Shown here piece by piece: positions 1 to 9,088 of a stretch of DNA of 64,000 nt. The DNA lies in NCBI RefSeq assembly GCF_015191005.1, contig NZ_CP040442.1:1178001-1242000 (forward strand), read 5' to 3'. Position numbers and translations under genes: made by a program. Under the pieces are notes generated by a model, which did no database searches, was not told where the DNA came from, and saw only the letters and a program-made list of their open reading frames with translations. Position 1 is the first letter of the stretch. Each line of letters starts with the position of its first letter. The DNA comes from Kaistella flava (ex Peng et al. 2021) (GTDB lineage: Bacteria; Bacteroidota; Bacteroidia; Flavobacteriales; Weeksellaceae).

Positions 1-1094
1 ATATTCAACTGATTGTTGAGCACAAGCAATTCCGTCTTATCGGATATCCCAAATTTTTGAGACGTAATAAATTTTGCAATATCTGTTGAACTGGTTATTT
101 TAACTGGTTGATAATTTTCGACTAAAACCTGTTTACTGAAAGAATACGGTTGTATTTCTTTAAAAGATTGTGGGTTTGATTTCATATCAATATTTTCAGT
201 TTCATTCTCATCAAATACGACATACTTTCCACTTCGTAAATTGATAATGACCCCATTATTGACCCTTATATTTGAATCTTCTAATGCTTTTTTTAATTTG
301 ATGATACAATCCTTATCAGCTTTTGAAACTTTCAAATTTCCGCTCGGATGGTTATGAACTAGAGTTATTTCTTTTGGCTTGACTTCCAAAACATTTCCAA
401 TCAAAAGCCGATTATCTACAAATGCTGCATCAAAAGTTCCGGTAGAAATATGCTGAACAAAATATCCTTTATCCTCAAAATCATAGACTAAAAAAGCATG
501 TTCTACGGCTTCATCTTCCAGTGCTTTAAATAGCCACGCAACATCATCAATACTTCCGATTTTTTCATTTCCAAAGAGTTGAAGTGATTTATTCTCAGCA
601 AAACGCCGTTCTACTAATGCAAAATCGTTAGATTGCAAAGAATTTTCCGGTTCCCGTAGTAAATTGGATCCTGCACCAGTTTCATTGGGATTAAACAATT
701 TAAACGGTAATTTTTCACCCGACGAGGTTTTTGCATACCTTGTTGTTTCATCTTCCTCAAAAATAAAATTTGAGTTTGCCGATATTTTCGTTTTTGCTTC
801 TCTTGCAATCGATTGAACTTCTTTTTCATTTTGAGTTAAATTGGGGTGGTATTTATCTTCGAGTTCTTTTCTAATTTCCTGAATCGGAACAACTGCATCG
901 TAATCGATGAGATGTGGCTTTTTTCCTTCTTCTAATCTCACGATCAAAGATTCTCCAGTTTTAAAATAATTGAATCCCATTTTCATAAATTCGAGATTAG
1001 CTATCGCTTCATCGATGTCAGAAAATTCCATTTTCTGAAAGCCCGCAGATTCAATTTGTTCGTTGTACTTGCCTATTTCTAATGTTACACTCAT
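1..1094 (-). CDS. JAB/RadC-like domain protein, 3' end cut by window edge
   Basis: An open frame runs from an ATG at 1094 to the left edge without a stop (at least 364 codons), so it is a real but incomplete gene. The middle carries LVHNHPSGN near residue 247 followed by a KADKD stretch. This matches the H-x-H-P-S-G...D metal-binding signature of JAB/MPN domains of the RadC type. The N-terminal ~120 residues are charged, with no signal peptide, so the protein should be cytoplasmic. It is the last visible gene of the minus-strand conjugation block, 35 bases after the preceding gene. RadC-like JAB proteins are common on Bacteroidota conjugative elements, but their role there is not settled. The domain call is fairly secure; the function is not. 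Confidence 0.72.
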   Translation of the reverse strand, partial: MSVTLEIGKYNEQIESAGFQKMEFSDIDEAIANLEFMKMGFNYFKTGESLIVRLEEGKKPHLIDYDAVVPIQEIRKELEDKYHPNLTQNEKEVQSIAREAKTKISANSNFIFEEDETTRYAKTSSGEKLPFKLFNPNETGAGSNLLREPENSLQSNDFALVERRFAENKSLQLFGNEKIGSIDDVAWLFKALEDEAVEHAFLVYDFEDKGYFVQHISTGTFDAAFVDNRLLIGNVLEVKPKEITLVHNHPSGNLKVSKADKDCIIKLKKALEDSNIRVNNGVIINLRSGKYVVFDENETENIDMKSNPQSFKEIQPYSFSKQVLVENYQPVKITSSTDIAKFITSQKFGISDKTELLVLNNQLN

Positions 1095-1129
1095 ATTTAG
1101 TTTTTAAGAATGGTGGGATTTTTAACTGT

Positions 1130-1834
1130 TTATCTTCTGAAACCTCGCGATTTCTCTTGGTCTTCTTCTCGTTCGAGTTCTTCTTCTCTTATTCGATTAG
1201 CATCTTGGTACAAATCAGGATCATTCACATTGAGTTGAACTTCTGATTGTTCTTGTTTTTGAGAATTACTCTCATTTTGAGAAATACCATTTACGGTGTT
1301 GATTTCTTTTGACACAATATTTAAATCGTTGGTTATTTCTTTTGCCATCTCAGGGAATTGATCAATTTTATCCTGAAGAAAACCTTTCAGTTTTAAAAGT
1401 TCAACTTTGTAGCGGTTTGTCTCACGAGCATCATTTTTATCAACGATAATTGCTGTCAATTCTCTTGCATTTTTAGTTAAATCAAACTCCACCAATTTGT
1501 TGGTTTCTTTATCAATTACAAATGCTTTTTTCTCAAAATTCAATTCATTATCAGATTTTGAAAAATCTTGAATATTGGAATATTCGATTTTATCTTTACT
1601 GTTGGTGAGGATTTCAGAAATGCTCTTATCTCTCTCCAGAAAAATCACATTCAGTCTGCTGTTATTTTCAACGAGTTGGAAAGTTGCTCTGCTTTTGTCG
1701 TTATCTGCGACGATGGTATATCCCTGCAAAAACTTTTGAATATCGTTGGCAGAAAGTTTTTTTGAAAAAGAGTTATCTGCATCGACGATTCCGTATTTTT
1801 TTAAGTCGTCAATTGGTAAATTGTTAGTTTGCAT
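1130..1834 (-). CDS. Accessory protein of the conjugative element, function unknown
   Basis: This 234-residue soluble protein has no signal peptide or membrane segment. The N-terminal part (DLKKYGI...SANDIQKFLQGY) and the central part (ELNFEKKAFVIDKETNKLVEF) resemble the DUF3945/DUF4099-type accessory proteins seen on Bacteroidota mobile elements. That is a resemblance judged by eye. The C-terminal ~40 residues are very polar and rich in Q, N and E, ending in EREEDQEKSRGFRR, probably a disordered tail. The start overlaps the 3' end of the M23 peptidase gene by 11 bases, so the two are likely translationally coupled in the tra operon. No enzymatic motif was seen. Confidence 0.6.
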   Translation of the reverse strand: MQTNNLPIDDLKKYGIVDADNSFSKKLSANDIQKFLQGYTIVADNDKSRATFQLVENNSRLNVIFLERDKSISEILTNSKDKIEYSNIQDFSKSDNELNFEKKAFVIDKETNKLVEFDLTKNARELTAIIVDKNDARETNRYKVELLKLKGFLQDKIDQFPEMAKEITNDLNIVSKEINTVNGISQNESNSQKQEQSEVQLNVNDPDLYQDANRIREEELEREEDQEKSRGFRR

Positions 1835-2693
1835 AATAGGTTGCGATTAAATTGTTTGCTTTTATAAGATCATTTAGGAACCGAATAGGATTTATATAAT
1901 TTCCATTTTCAGTAACAGAAAAGTGTAAATGTGCTCCAGTAGAATTTCCAGAATTTCCACTTTTCGCGATGATAAATCCGGCTTTTACATATTCACCGAC
2001 TTTGTAATAAATTTGCGATAAATGGAGATAGGAGGTTACATAGGAATTGGAATGTTTGATTTTAATATAATTTCCACCACCGCCAGAATCCCATCCTGAC
2101 TCCATTACGATTCCGTCCATTACAGAATGTATATTTTCATAATTCGCTTTTAAATCAGCACCATTATGCATTTTCATTTTTCCAAATAGGGGGTGAATAC
2201 GAGTTCCAAAAGGTGAGGTCACCATAATTCCATTTTTCAATGGCATAAATATTTTTGAAATTGCATTTGGTTGATCATCATTAACAAAATCATATTGTTT
2301 AATAGATGTTCTTGAATTAATTTCGGTTGAATATTCAATATTTTTTTTCATCATTTGTATTAAGGAATCTTCAATCTTTTTGAAATTGAGTTTTTGCTCT
2401 TTGTTTTTGGACAAACTATATTTGAGCATAAGTGTTTTTAAAGAATCCAATTCTCTCTTCAAATCTGATTTTGAAGTGGTATTAAAGAATTTTATTCGAC
2501 TGCTTTTCTTTTTCTCTTTTTCATCTTTGACTTTTTCATCTTTGTCCTTTCCATCTTGCTGCATCTCTTCTTTTTTAGGGAAAACTTCATCCTTCTTTAT
2601 TGAATTTCTGGTAAGCGTATTGAACTGCGCAAATACCAGCGAACTGCAAAACAAGATTAGAAAACTGACCTTATATTTAAATTTTAGTTTCAT
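1824..2693 (-). CDS. M23 (LytM-type) peptidoglycan endopeptidase of the conjugative element
   Basis: The 289-residue product starts with a signal peptide (MKLKFKYKVSFLILFCSSLVFAQ). A highly charged linker rich in K, D and E and a short coiled-coil-like segment (about residues 80-125) follow. The C-terminal third is an M23 metallopeptidase domain. SPFGTRIHPLFGKMKMHNGAD contains the H-x3-D zinc motif, and TGAHLHFSV contains the second HxH zinc pair; both are intact. The expected role is local opening of peptidoglycan in the periplasm for the transfer channel, or cell-wall remodelling. It sits four bases downstream of the VirD4-like gene in the same operon. Confidence 0.85.
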   Translation of the reverse strand: MKLKFKYKVSFLILFCSSLVFAQFNTLTRNSIKKDEVFPKKEEMQQDGKDKDEKVKDEKEKKKSSRIKFFNTTSKSDLKRELDSLKTLMLKYSLSKNKEQKLNFKKIEDSLIQMMKKNIEYSTEINSRTSIKQYDFVNDDQPNAISKIFMPLKNGIMVTSPFGTRIHPLFGKMKMHNGADLKANYENIHSVMDGIVMESGWDSGGGGNYIKIKHSNSYVTSYLHLSQIYYKVGEYVKAGFIIAKSGNSGNSTGAHLHFSVTENGNYINPIRFLNDLIKANNLIATYYAN

Positions 2694-2697
2694 AATT

Positions 2698-4686
2698 TCA
2701 GGCTGTTATCATTTCGTTAACAATGAGTTCTACTTCTTTATTTATTTTTCTGAAATTGGTCATTAGAACTTCTTCCTTCCGGTCATTTCCTTTTTTGTCG
2801 ATGAATGAATAGTAATTTGGCAGTGAGACATAATTATTTTCCTCGTTTTTAATTGCCTTCATATCAAGATTAATTTTCCCATTGATTGCCGATGTTTTAT
2901 ACTCTTCAGTATCATTTTCTTCACCTTGTGCGATCATCCCGACCATTTCCCCAGTTTTGAGCGCAGCGATTTTACCTGCAGGAATCATAAAATCCATTTT
3001 TTCATTAATACTGGTAGTCGTTCCTTGTTGTGAAATAGATTGTGAAAAACTTTTCTGTTTGATTTTTCCAAACATTTTCTCCATCCAATTCAATGTGTTT
3101 TTATCTCTTGCTGAACCTGAAAGAATATTTCCAACAATAGCAGAAATCGTATCAGCAACTTCTTTTTTGTAGAACTGGCGAAGCTGCGGAATTTCTTGAA
3201 GTCCTAGTAATACGGCAATCTTATTGCTTCTTGCAGTGGCAACAATATTGTCTATTTTATGAATATAAATGGTCGGAAATTCATCGGCGATAATTCCTCC
3301 CGGCAAATTATCTTTCGAATTGATCAATCGTAATGTTCGATTTAAAACCGATGAATACAATGCAGAATTGATATCCTGTGTTCCCGGATCTGAAGCCAAA
3401 ATTAGAATGGATGGGTTTTCTTTATCTGTTATTTTCAGTTCTACTTCATCACCTGAAAAAACCCAAAAGCTTTCTTTGGTAGCCAATCGGGAAAGGAAGA
3501 TTTTCAAAGTACCGACTTGTCCTTCTAACTGATCAAATGCTTTGTTATCATAAGCAGTTTTAAAAGGTGAAAGCAAGGAATAAATTTCTTCATTGGTAAA
3601 AAGAGTATCGAAAATATCTTTATAACTTCTATTCATAAAAGATAGAATATGAGGTAAATCAGAATACTTTCCATTCTCGAAAGTCGCAAAAAAGTAGATG
3701 CAAGAAGAAAGAAAGTTGATCGCAGATTGCGTAAAAAATGCTTCCGAACCACCACCAGAACTTGAGCCTCCTTTTTGTAAAGATGAAACCATAGATTCTG
3801 CCATTTCCTGTGCTTCTGCTAAAGTTCGGATGTATTCTTTTTTGAATGGATTAACTCTTTTGGATTTCTCAACGTCGTTCAGATTGATGACATGCAATTG
3901 ATGTTGATAGTTAGAATCGCTTCTTTTCTTTATGAGATAATGATAGTAGGCGATTTTGGCCAAATCGGGAAATTTAAAATCATAAATACAAAGACAAAAA
4001 CCTTTATCAATCATTTGTCGTATTGCCGGATTAATAACACCGAAAGATTTTCCAGATCCAGGCGTTCCAATAACCATCGTTCCTCGAAACGGATTGATGT
4101 TGATCCAACCTTTGTTGGTTTTTTTATTAAACCGAAAGAGGTAAGGAATATTAATCGATGTGTCGGTTTTCACCAGTTCTTGATTTTGAGCAAAACTTTC
4201 CTCTTCAATATTCCAGCGGTCTTTACCCATTTTCTGTTGCATTAATTTTGAAATATTATCGGCACCAACTTGCGCTATCAATGCCCCTAGAAAAGATAAA
4301 AATGTATAAATAATTTGATACAGATTTAATGGTGGAATTACTTTCGGAAGAGTATTGTTTCCTGCTTCAGAAATAAAAACGAGGGAAGAAAACATCAGTG
4401 ATAATCCTATGATAATTGGTAAAAGGATTTGTTTACCAATATTCAAATCTATTTTTTTCTTTGCCCTTGTTCCTATTGCAACCAGTGTAATAAGAATGAT
4501 CGTACAGATTTTAGCATTTAAAGGTGGGTAAAAAAGACCCATCTTCGCGAACTTTGTCAAAAGATCAGTTACAAATGGAATATTTGCAGAAAGAAAAAAC
4601 AAAGAAGCACAATCCAATAAGACGATAAAATAAACCATCTTTTGGAAAAAGCTATAGATCTTAATTTGATTCTGTTGTTCTTGCAT
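2698..4686 (-). CDS. VirD4/TraG-type type IV coupling protein (often named MobC/TraD in Bacteroidota)
   Basis: The 662-residue product has four hydrophobic segments in its first ~145 residues, then a cytoplasmic ATPase. The Walker A motif GTPGSGKS is at residues 207-214 and a Walker B-like IIADEFPT at about 463-470. AILIGLQ-type sensor sequence (IAVLLGLQEIPQLRQFY) and a TraG-D C-terminal part (about 490-600) follow. It should link the relaxase-DNA complex to the secretion channel at the inner membrane. It is longer at the N-terminus than minimal VirD4 proteins but typical of Bacteroidota coupling proteins. Downstream of traN in the same orientation, 41 bases apart. Confidence 0.9.
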   Translation of the reverse strand: MQEQQNQIKIYSFFQKMVYFIVLLDCASLFFLSANIPFVTDLLTKFAKMGLFYPPLNAKICTIILITLVAIGTRAKKKIDLNIGKQILLPIIIGLSLMFSSLVFISEAGNNTLPKVIPPLNLYQIIYTFLSFLGALIAQVGADNISKLMQQKMGKDRWNIEEESFAQNQELVKTDTSINIPYLFRFNKKTNKGWININPFRGTMVIGTPGSGKSFGVINPAIRQMIDKGFCLCIYDFKFPDLAKIAYYHYLIKKRSDSNYQHQLHVINLNDVEKSKRVNPFKKEYIRTLAEAQEMAESMVSSLQKGGSSSGGGSEAFFTQSAINFLSSCIYFFATFENGKYSDLPHILSFMNRSYKDIFDTLFTNEEIYSLLSPFKTAYDNKAFDQLEGQVGTLKIFLSRLATKESFWVFSGDEVELKITDKENPSILILASDPGTQDINSALYSSVLNRTLRLINSKDNLPGGIIADEFPTIYIHKIDNIVATARSNKIAVLLGLQEIPQLRQFYKKEVADTISAIVGNILSGSARDKNTLNWMEKMFGKIKQKSFSQSISQQGTTTSINEKMDFMIPAGKIAALKTGEMVGMIAQGEENDTEEYKTSAINGKINLDMKAIKNEENNYVSLPNYYSFIDKKGNDRKEEVLMTNFRKINKEVELIVNEMITA

Positions 4687-4727
4687 GAGTGAAATATTAG
4701 AGGTTATGAAACTGAAGACTGAAGAGA

Positions 4728-5603
4728 TTAAAAAGTATCAGCATTTAAAATATCAGAATACTTCACGGTCATTTCGATTGCTCTTCCAGAGAGTTGTTCT
4801 TCTAAAAGTCGAATTTTCATCACCTTACTATTGGGATAAGTAAATTTTTTGAAGACGTAAATATTGCGGTAACTTTTCTTGAATTGTTTTTGATCATATA
4901 ATTTAAAAACCGGGTCAAGTGCGATGCACTGATTATTGGTTGCCTTGTAGATTTTTTTATCCTCTACAGAAAATTTAATCGCATCGATATCATAACCTAA
5001 ATTGGAAGAATTTAGAAAAGTCATGTCCAAAAAGATGTAATCATTTACCACATAAACATTGTTGATTTGCATCGTTAATTTGAGGCCTTTTACTTCCCGA
5101 ATAGGTTTATTTACTTTCTTTTTACGCAAAATATCTAAAGAGAATCGATGCAGTTCTGAATTAGAGAATGCCATTTTAGGATATTCAAGCGGCTGCATGT
5201 CTTCGGGTTGAATTTGGATATTGGTTACCGCGTTGCCTTTAAAATCTAAATAATTGACTTTGTACTGAGCCATAAACGATTGGCAAACGATGGTAATAAC
5301 TCCTAAATTATTTACGTCAATATCTTTACGAATTGAAGTTGAATCCATTTCAGTCGCATCGGTGATTTTTATTCGTGCGATATTTTCAGCAGGCAAATCA
5401 CCAGTGAGATTACTGGTTGATAAATCCACAAATTGGATGGGCTCTGGAGAAATAATATGAAGACTAACTCCATTTGAAATATCTAATTTTGTTAGATCTG
5501 ACACTCGCTTTTCGGGCATTTCTGTTTGACCAGAAACTGATATTACTGCAAAAATCGATAATGCAAGAAGTAATCTTTTCGATGTATTTTTAATCATTTT
5601 CAT
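4728..5603 (-). CDS. traN: TraN, VirB9-like outer-channel protein (DUF4138)
   Basis: The 291-residue secreted protein has a signal peptide ending VISVSGQ. The body is mostly beta-rich sequence, with repeated predicted strands around residues 100-270, as in the Bacteroidota TraN/DUF4138 family. That family fills the VirB9 position of the type IV secretion channel. The conserved central part reads NNVYVVNDYIFLDMTFLNSS. The start overlaps the end of traM by 14 bases, which supports coupled expression. Identification rests on gene order (traM-traN-coupling protein), signal peptide and length. An internal ATG two codons later (MIKNT) is an alternative start. Confidence 0.82.
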   Translation of the reverse strand: MKMIKNTSKRLLLALSIFAVISVSGQTEMPEKRVSDLTKLDISNGVSLHIISPEPIQFVDLSTSNLTGDLPAENIARIKITDATEMDSTSIRKDIDVNNLGVITIVCQSFMAQYKVNYLDFKGNAVTNIQIQPEDMQPLEYPKMAFSNSELHRFSLDILRKKKVNKPIREVKGLKLTMQINNVYVVNDYIFLDMTFLNSSNLGYDIDAIKFSVEDKKIYKATNNQCIALDPVFKLYDQKQFKKSYRNIYVFKKFTYPNSKVMKIRLLEEQLSGRAIEMTVKYSDILNADTF

Positions 5604-6813
5604 TTTGTTTAAGTTCTTTGTCGTTAATAAGAAAGATGTAAGAATTGTATTTCAGTTTTGCTTTGTTCTGGCGGATCATGTTAGAAATGGTTTTAGAAGT
5701 CGAACTGAATAAACTGCTAAAAAGACTGGTGAAAAAACTTTCTCCACTGCTATCCATTTGAGTTCCCTGTACAGAATTGGCACCCATTTCTCGGAGCATT
5801 TCTCGAAAGTCACTTTGTGGTACATATAATCCCTGCATTCCGTCCATGTCAAAAACAGAAAGATTGATGGGAAGAATTTCACCGTTATTTAAAATTGAAA
5901 TCACATTCAAATTCACTCTCTGTAGAGAAAATCCTGATATTTGACCGTACAAAATAGACCCTTTACTAATTTTATGTTTTCCAACATTGATGTCTTCCAA
6001 CAGACGAAAACGGATTCGGCTTCCGAGATATCCTTTTAGATTTTCATCAATCACTGCTTTTATAAAATTGTTATCCTTTTTCTTCGAGATTGAATTAAAA
6101 CTTGGATTCAATGATGACTTATCTACGCGAAGTGTGGAATTTAAAAAAGCGGCCATCTTTTCTTTATTCTTTTTCAACTTTTTTTCAGAAGCCAATGCAG
6201 ACTGATATTCCGGATCTTTTGCTTTTTCCAAAGAATCCATCATCAACATTTGTTTTCTTAACATTTTCACGGGATCATTCTCTTTTTCCTGTTTTGCAGC
6301 ATTTAAACCTGATGGAGAATCGGAATAATTACTTGCGTTTCTTCCTTGTCCATTGCTTTCATTATTCAGCATCCGTATCATTTCTGCGGAACGCTGAAAA
6401 TCTTTTTCATCAGAATTTATTTTTGACTGTTGCTTGTAGTAACTACCCTTTCCCAAATCAGTTGAACTTCCATTATTAAGAGATCGAACTGTTTTAAGAG
6501 AATCGATATACCGTTTTTGTTGATCATCAAGGTTATCCGAAAAATTTTGCAAACTATCTTCTTCTTTATCAATTCCATCAAGCATTGATCTTCCATCTCC
6601 TTTTTTGAAAAAATCATCATAGGCTGCATTTTTCGATAATATAGAATCCTGCGTTTCTCCCAGATTAAGCGATAAATCTTGCGTTACTTTCTGTGGCTGT
6701 TTTTCTTTCCCCAAATATTTTGTCGTCTGATAGCCAAGAAAAAGAATGACTGGTAGAAGAATCAGTGGAAAAATATATTTTGGCTGTTTGAAATTGAGTT
6801 TCTTAATATCCAT
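5590..6813 (-). CDS. traM: TraM, VirB10-like channel protein
   Basis: The 407-residue product has one N-terminal membrane anchor (about residues 14-32). A long polar region rich in S, N, D and K (40-220) would span the periplasm. The C-terminal domain (about 235-400) begins FIKAVIDENLKGYLGSRIRFRLLEDI and includes SKGSILYGQISGF, a barrel typical of VirB10/TraM. It is expected to bridge the inner membrane and the outer-channel protein TraN, whose gene overlaps it. The C-terminal SSGESFFTSLFSSLFSS segment could be the amphipathic antenna-like part. Overlaps the next upstream gene by 11 bases. Confidence 0.87.
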   Translation of the reverse strand: MDIKKLNFKQPKYIFPLILLPVILFLGYQTTKYLGKEKQPQKVTQDLSLNLGETQDSILSKNAAYDDFFKKGDGRSMLDGIDKEEDSLQNFSDNLDDQQKRYIDSLKTVRSLNNGSSTDLGKGSYYKQQSKINSDEKDFQRSAEMIRMLNNESNGQGRNASNYSDSPSGLNAAKQEKENDPVKMLRKQMLMMDSLEKAKDPEYQSALASEKKLKKNKEKMAAFLNSTLRVDKSSLNPSFNSISKKKDNNFIKAVIDENLKGYLGSRIRFRLLEDINVGKHKISKGSILYGQISGFSLQRVNLNVISILNNGEILPINLSVFDMDGMQGLYVPQSDFREMLREMGANSVQGTQMDSSGESFFTSLFSSLFSSTSKTISNMIRQNKAKLKYNSYIFLINDKELKQNEND

Positions 6814-7168
6814 TTTTCAAAGTTTGATATTGGTTGAATAAATATTCGATTCTGAGACTGTCACTTTTAGTTAAAGGACCATTCTCTCTTTTGTTTTTTA
6901 ATTGCTGAAGTTCCTTCACTACGCTACTCATTTTCTGTTCAGTTTTATCCATATCAGATTTTATTTGATCGCTTTTTGAATAAAGGTTTGGAATGTTATT
7001 TTTGAAGGAGAATTTCGGCGTGAAATAAAAATATTGAATGAAGATCAAACCAAAAGAAATGAGCAAGACAATCATTACGTAACCGTAAACTTGCTTTGGA
7101 TGTTTCATAATCCAGTCCTTAAACTGAAGTAATTGTTCTTTAACGAAGTTGTATTTTTCAATGATCAT
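6803..7168 (-). CDS. Small single-pass membrane protein in the TraL position
   Basis: This 121-residue protein has a short cytoplasmic N-terminus, one membrane helix (VYGYVMIVLLISFGLIFIQYFYF, about residues 28-50) and a polar C-terminal part with a predicted coiled coil (about 65-110). It lies exactly between traK and traM, overlapping traM by 11 bases and sharing the boundary base at 7168 with traK. In Bacteroidota tra operons this place is taken by the small inner-membrane protein TraL. I could not recognise sequence motifs that prove homology, so the name is positional only. Confidence 0.7.
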   Translation of the reverse strand: MIIEKYNFVKEQLLQFKDWIMKHPKQVYGYVMIVLLISFGLIFIQYFYFTPKFSFKNNIPNLYSKSDQIKSDMDKTEQKMSSVVKELQQLKNKRENGPLTKSDSLRIEYLFNQYQTLKNGY

Positions 7169-7782
7169 TAGTAGTTGGATTTTACTTTGTTAGACAGTTC
7201 GCTATTATCTAAAATTCTCCAGTTTCTCAGAAGAACACCGTGTGGATTATTTGGACTTCTTATCATGTCCTCAAAATTCCCCTCTGTAATCAATTTCCGA
7301 ATGATTAGGGACTTTTTCCGGTTGATCATCTGCGTACCATAATAGATGAATTTTCTATTTGGTAAATCTATTTTTATGGAATCGTTCCTTACCGTAACCA
7401 GAGAATTTCCAGAGATAATCTGATTATAAAATCCCTTCTCTCGCAGATTTGTATATTCTTTTTTTCCACTATCATCAATGAGGTAAAGAGATTTCTCGAC
7501 GTTTTCCTTGATGTATCTGTCGTCTGGTGCGAGGGTAAAAAATAAGCGGTGAAATAATTCGATCTGAGATTGATACTCCACCGGTCTGTTTAATAATTCG
7601 TCTGTTTGTTTAACCAAAATTGGAACACCGTTGTCAATCACGTACAGCGATTTCCGTGAATCTTGCACAGTTTTGTAAGCCATCACAAATCCTGCAATAA
7701 CAACGAAAACCGCAAAGAGTATCGATGCTATTGACACCGCTTTATTTATTTTTATTTTTTGTTCTATATTTTTAACTAGCAT
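7168..7782 (-). CDS. traK: TraK, VirB8-like inner-membrane assembly protein
   Basis: This 204-residue protein has a 25-residue cytoplasmic N-terminus, one membrane helix (AVSIASILFAVFVVIAGFVMAY) and a periplasmic NTF2-like domain. The domain includes the TraK signature PVEYQSQIELFHRLFFTLAPD (about residues 67-87). VirB8-type proteins nucleate the type IV channel between the membranes. Length, topology and position directly downstream of traJ agree with TraK of CTnDOT-like elements. Confidence 0.9.
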   Translation of the reverse strand: MLVKNIEQKIKINKAVSIASILFAVFVVIAGFVMAYKTVQDSRKSLYVIDNGVPILVKQTDELLNRPVEYQSQIELFHRLFFTLAPDDRYIKENVEKSLYLIDDSGKKEYTNLREKGFYNQIISGNSLVTVRNDSIKIDLPNRKFIYYGTQMINRKKSLIIRKLITEGNFEDMIRSPNNPHGVLLRNWRILDNSELSNKVKSNY

Positions 7783-7825
7783 GATTTAAAGTTGTAAATG
7801 TTAGACTTCAGATAGGAGATTATCT

Positions 7826-9085
7826 TTATTTGTTATTCATTTTACCGACCGCTTTTGCTATTTCTTTACCCGCAACTACGGCTCCTGCAACTCCGCCCGC
7901 AGCCGCTGCTGTTGCAGTTCTTCCCACTGCTTTTCCTGCGCTCGCTACCGTTCCTCCGGCGGCTTTTCCTTTGCTCATAATTCCAGCACCGCCAGCGGAG
8001 ACAATTGAATCGGAAATCGAAGGAACCATCAAAATTCCTATTCCGGTTATGATATAGGCAACTGCAGGAAAAAGAGCGGTGTACATCATACCGCTGTTTT
8101 GTACGTAAACCCGAAGCGTATTCATATCTGCAACACCGCCGGAATCAATCATGAGCGCATATCGATCGAGTTCCATTTGATATCCTGACATAATCAATTG
8201 CTGACCAATATTGATAATCGTGTACGTGATGAAGCTGTAAAGATTAATATTGATGAATTTGGTAACCCAGTTATTAAAGGAGTTCTCAAATCCTGGTATG
8301 AGGGACATTCCTACGGCAAAAGGGCCCAAAACAATTAATATGTAACTCCATATTTTCTGAATAAAAAAAATCAGATAGGTACAGACCCGAAGAATGGTAA
8401 GAGAAACTGCTTCAATAATTTCTGATAATGTTTTTTGAATTTTAAATTCCATTTTCATATACCATTCTTTAGCGGGCGCCAGTAATTTGTCTACATCGAT
8501 ATCGAACCAACTGTCGTCTGCTTTTTTTTCTAACTTATCCAAAGTTTCTTGCTTGGCTTCCTCTTCTGCTTGCGTTTTTATAAGAATTTCTAAGATTTGA
8601 TTTTGTTTTTTGAATCTTTCAACTCTCAAATCATTAGCATCTTTTTCAATATCTTGAAAAAGAGCGATTCCTGGTTCTGCCAAAGATTGTAGTGGATATT
8701 GAATCATATTGGTAAAAGCACCCCAATACATTAAAATAAAAGCAATGATTGTAGGACGGATCATCGGTGTTACTTCCCAAGGTCTTGCGCCTTCCTGCAT
8801 TTGCCAACCCAAATAACCCATATAACATAAGGCTCCGAAACCACCAACCGCCTGTCCGAGCATTACCGCGCCTGCCGACTGAGCTGCCATTGTAGTGTCT
8901 AATCTTGTAAATGCCTCCATAAACCATTTTTCAAAAGCACCATCACCTTTTAGAAATTGTAGCAGTTTGTTATAACTATCAGTTTCGCCAGCCTGACTTA
9001 AAATAGGATCGTTACTTTGACCAAAAATTATCATTGGCAAAAGGAATAGTAAAAGACAAAGCGTTAGCGTTAAATATTTTTTCAT
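7826..9085 (-). CDS. traJ: TraJ, polytopic VirB6-like channel protein
   Basis: The 419-residue protein has a cleavable-looking N-terminus (LCLLLFLLPMIIFGQ). Strongly hydrophobic segments lie near residues 70-90, 110-130, 225-265, 275-300 and 335-360. The conserved TraJ part includes EKWFMEAFTRLDTTMAAQSAG and LGPFAVGMSLIPGFENSF. The C-terminal ~60 residues are an unusual Ala/Gly/Lys-rich tail (GGVAGAVVAGKEIAKAVG). VirB6-type proteins form the inner-membrane platform. It is the first clearly universal channel gene after the four lineage-specific secreted proteins and lies 43 bases upstream of traK. Confidence 0.88.
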   Translation of the reverse strand: MKKYLTLTLCLLLFLLPMIIFGQSNDPILSQAGETDSYNKLLQFLKGDGAFEKWFMEAFTRLDTTMAAQSAGAVMLGQAVGGFGALCYMGYLGWQMQEGARPWEVTPMIRPTIIAFILMYWGAFTNMIQYPLQSLAEPGIALFQDIEKDANDLRVERFKKQNQILEILIKTQAEEEAKQETLDKLEKKADDSWFDIDVDKLLAPAKEWYMKMEFKIQKTLSEIIEAVSLTILRVCTYLIFFIQKIWSYILIVLGPFAVGMSLIPGFENSFNNWVTKFININLYSFITYTIINIGQQLIMSGYQMELDRYALMIDSGGVADMNTLRVYVQNSGMMYTALFPAVAYIITGIGILMVPSISDSIVSAGGAGIMSKGKAAGGTVASAGKAVGRTATAAAAGGVAGAVVAGKEIAKAVGKMNNK

Positions 9086-9088
9086 GCT

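Noticed and set aside
614..829. 71-codon minus-strand ORF
   Set aside because: It overlaps the JAB-domain gene in another frame and has no feature of its own.
8646..8927. 93-codon ORF within traJ
   Set aside because: Out-of-frame shadow of TraJ; composition is not coding-like and there is no start context.
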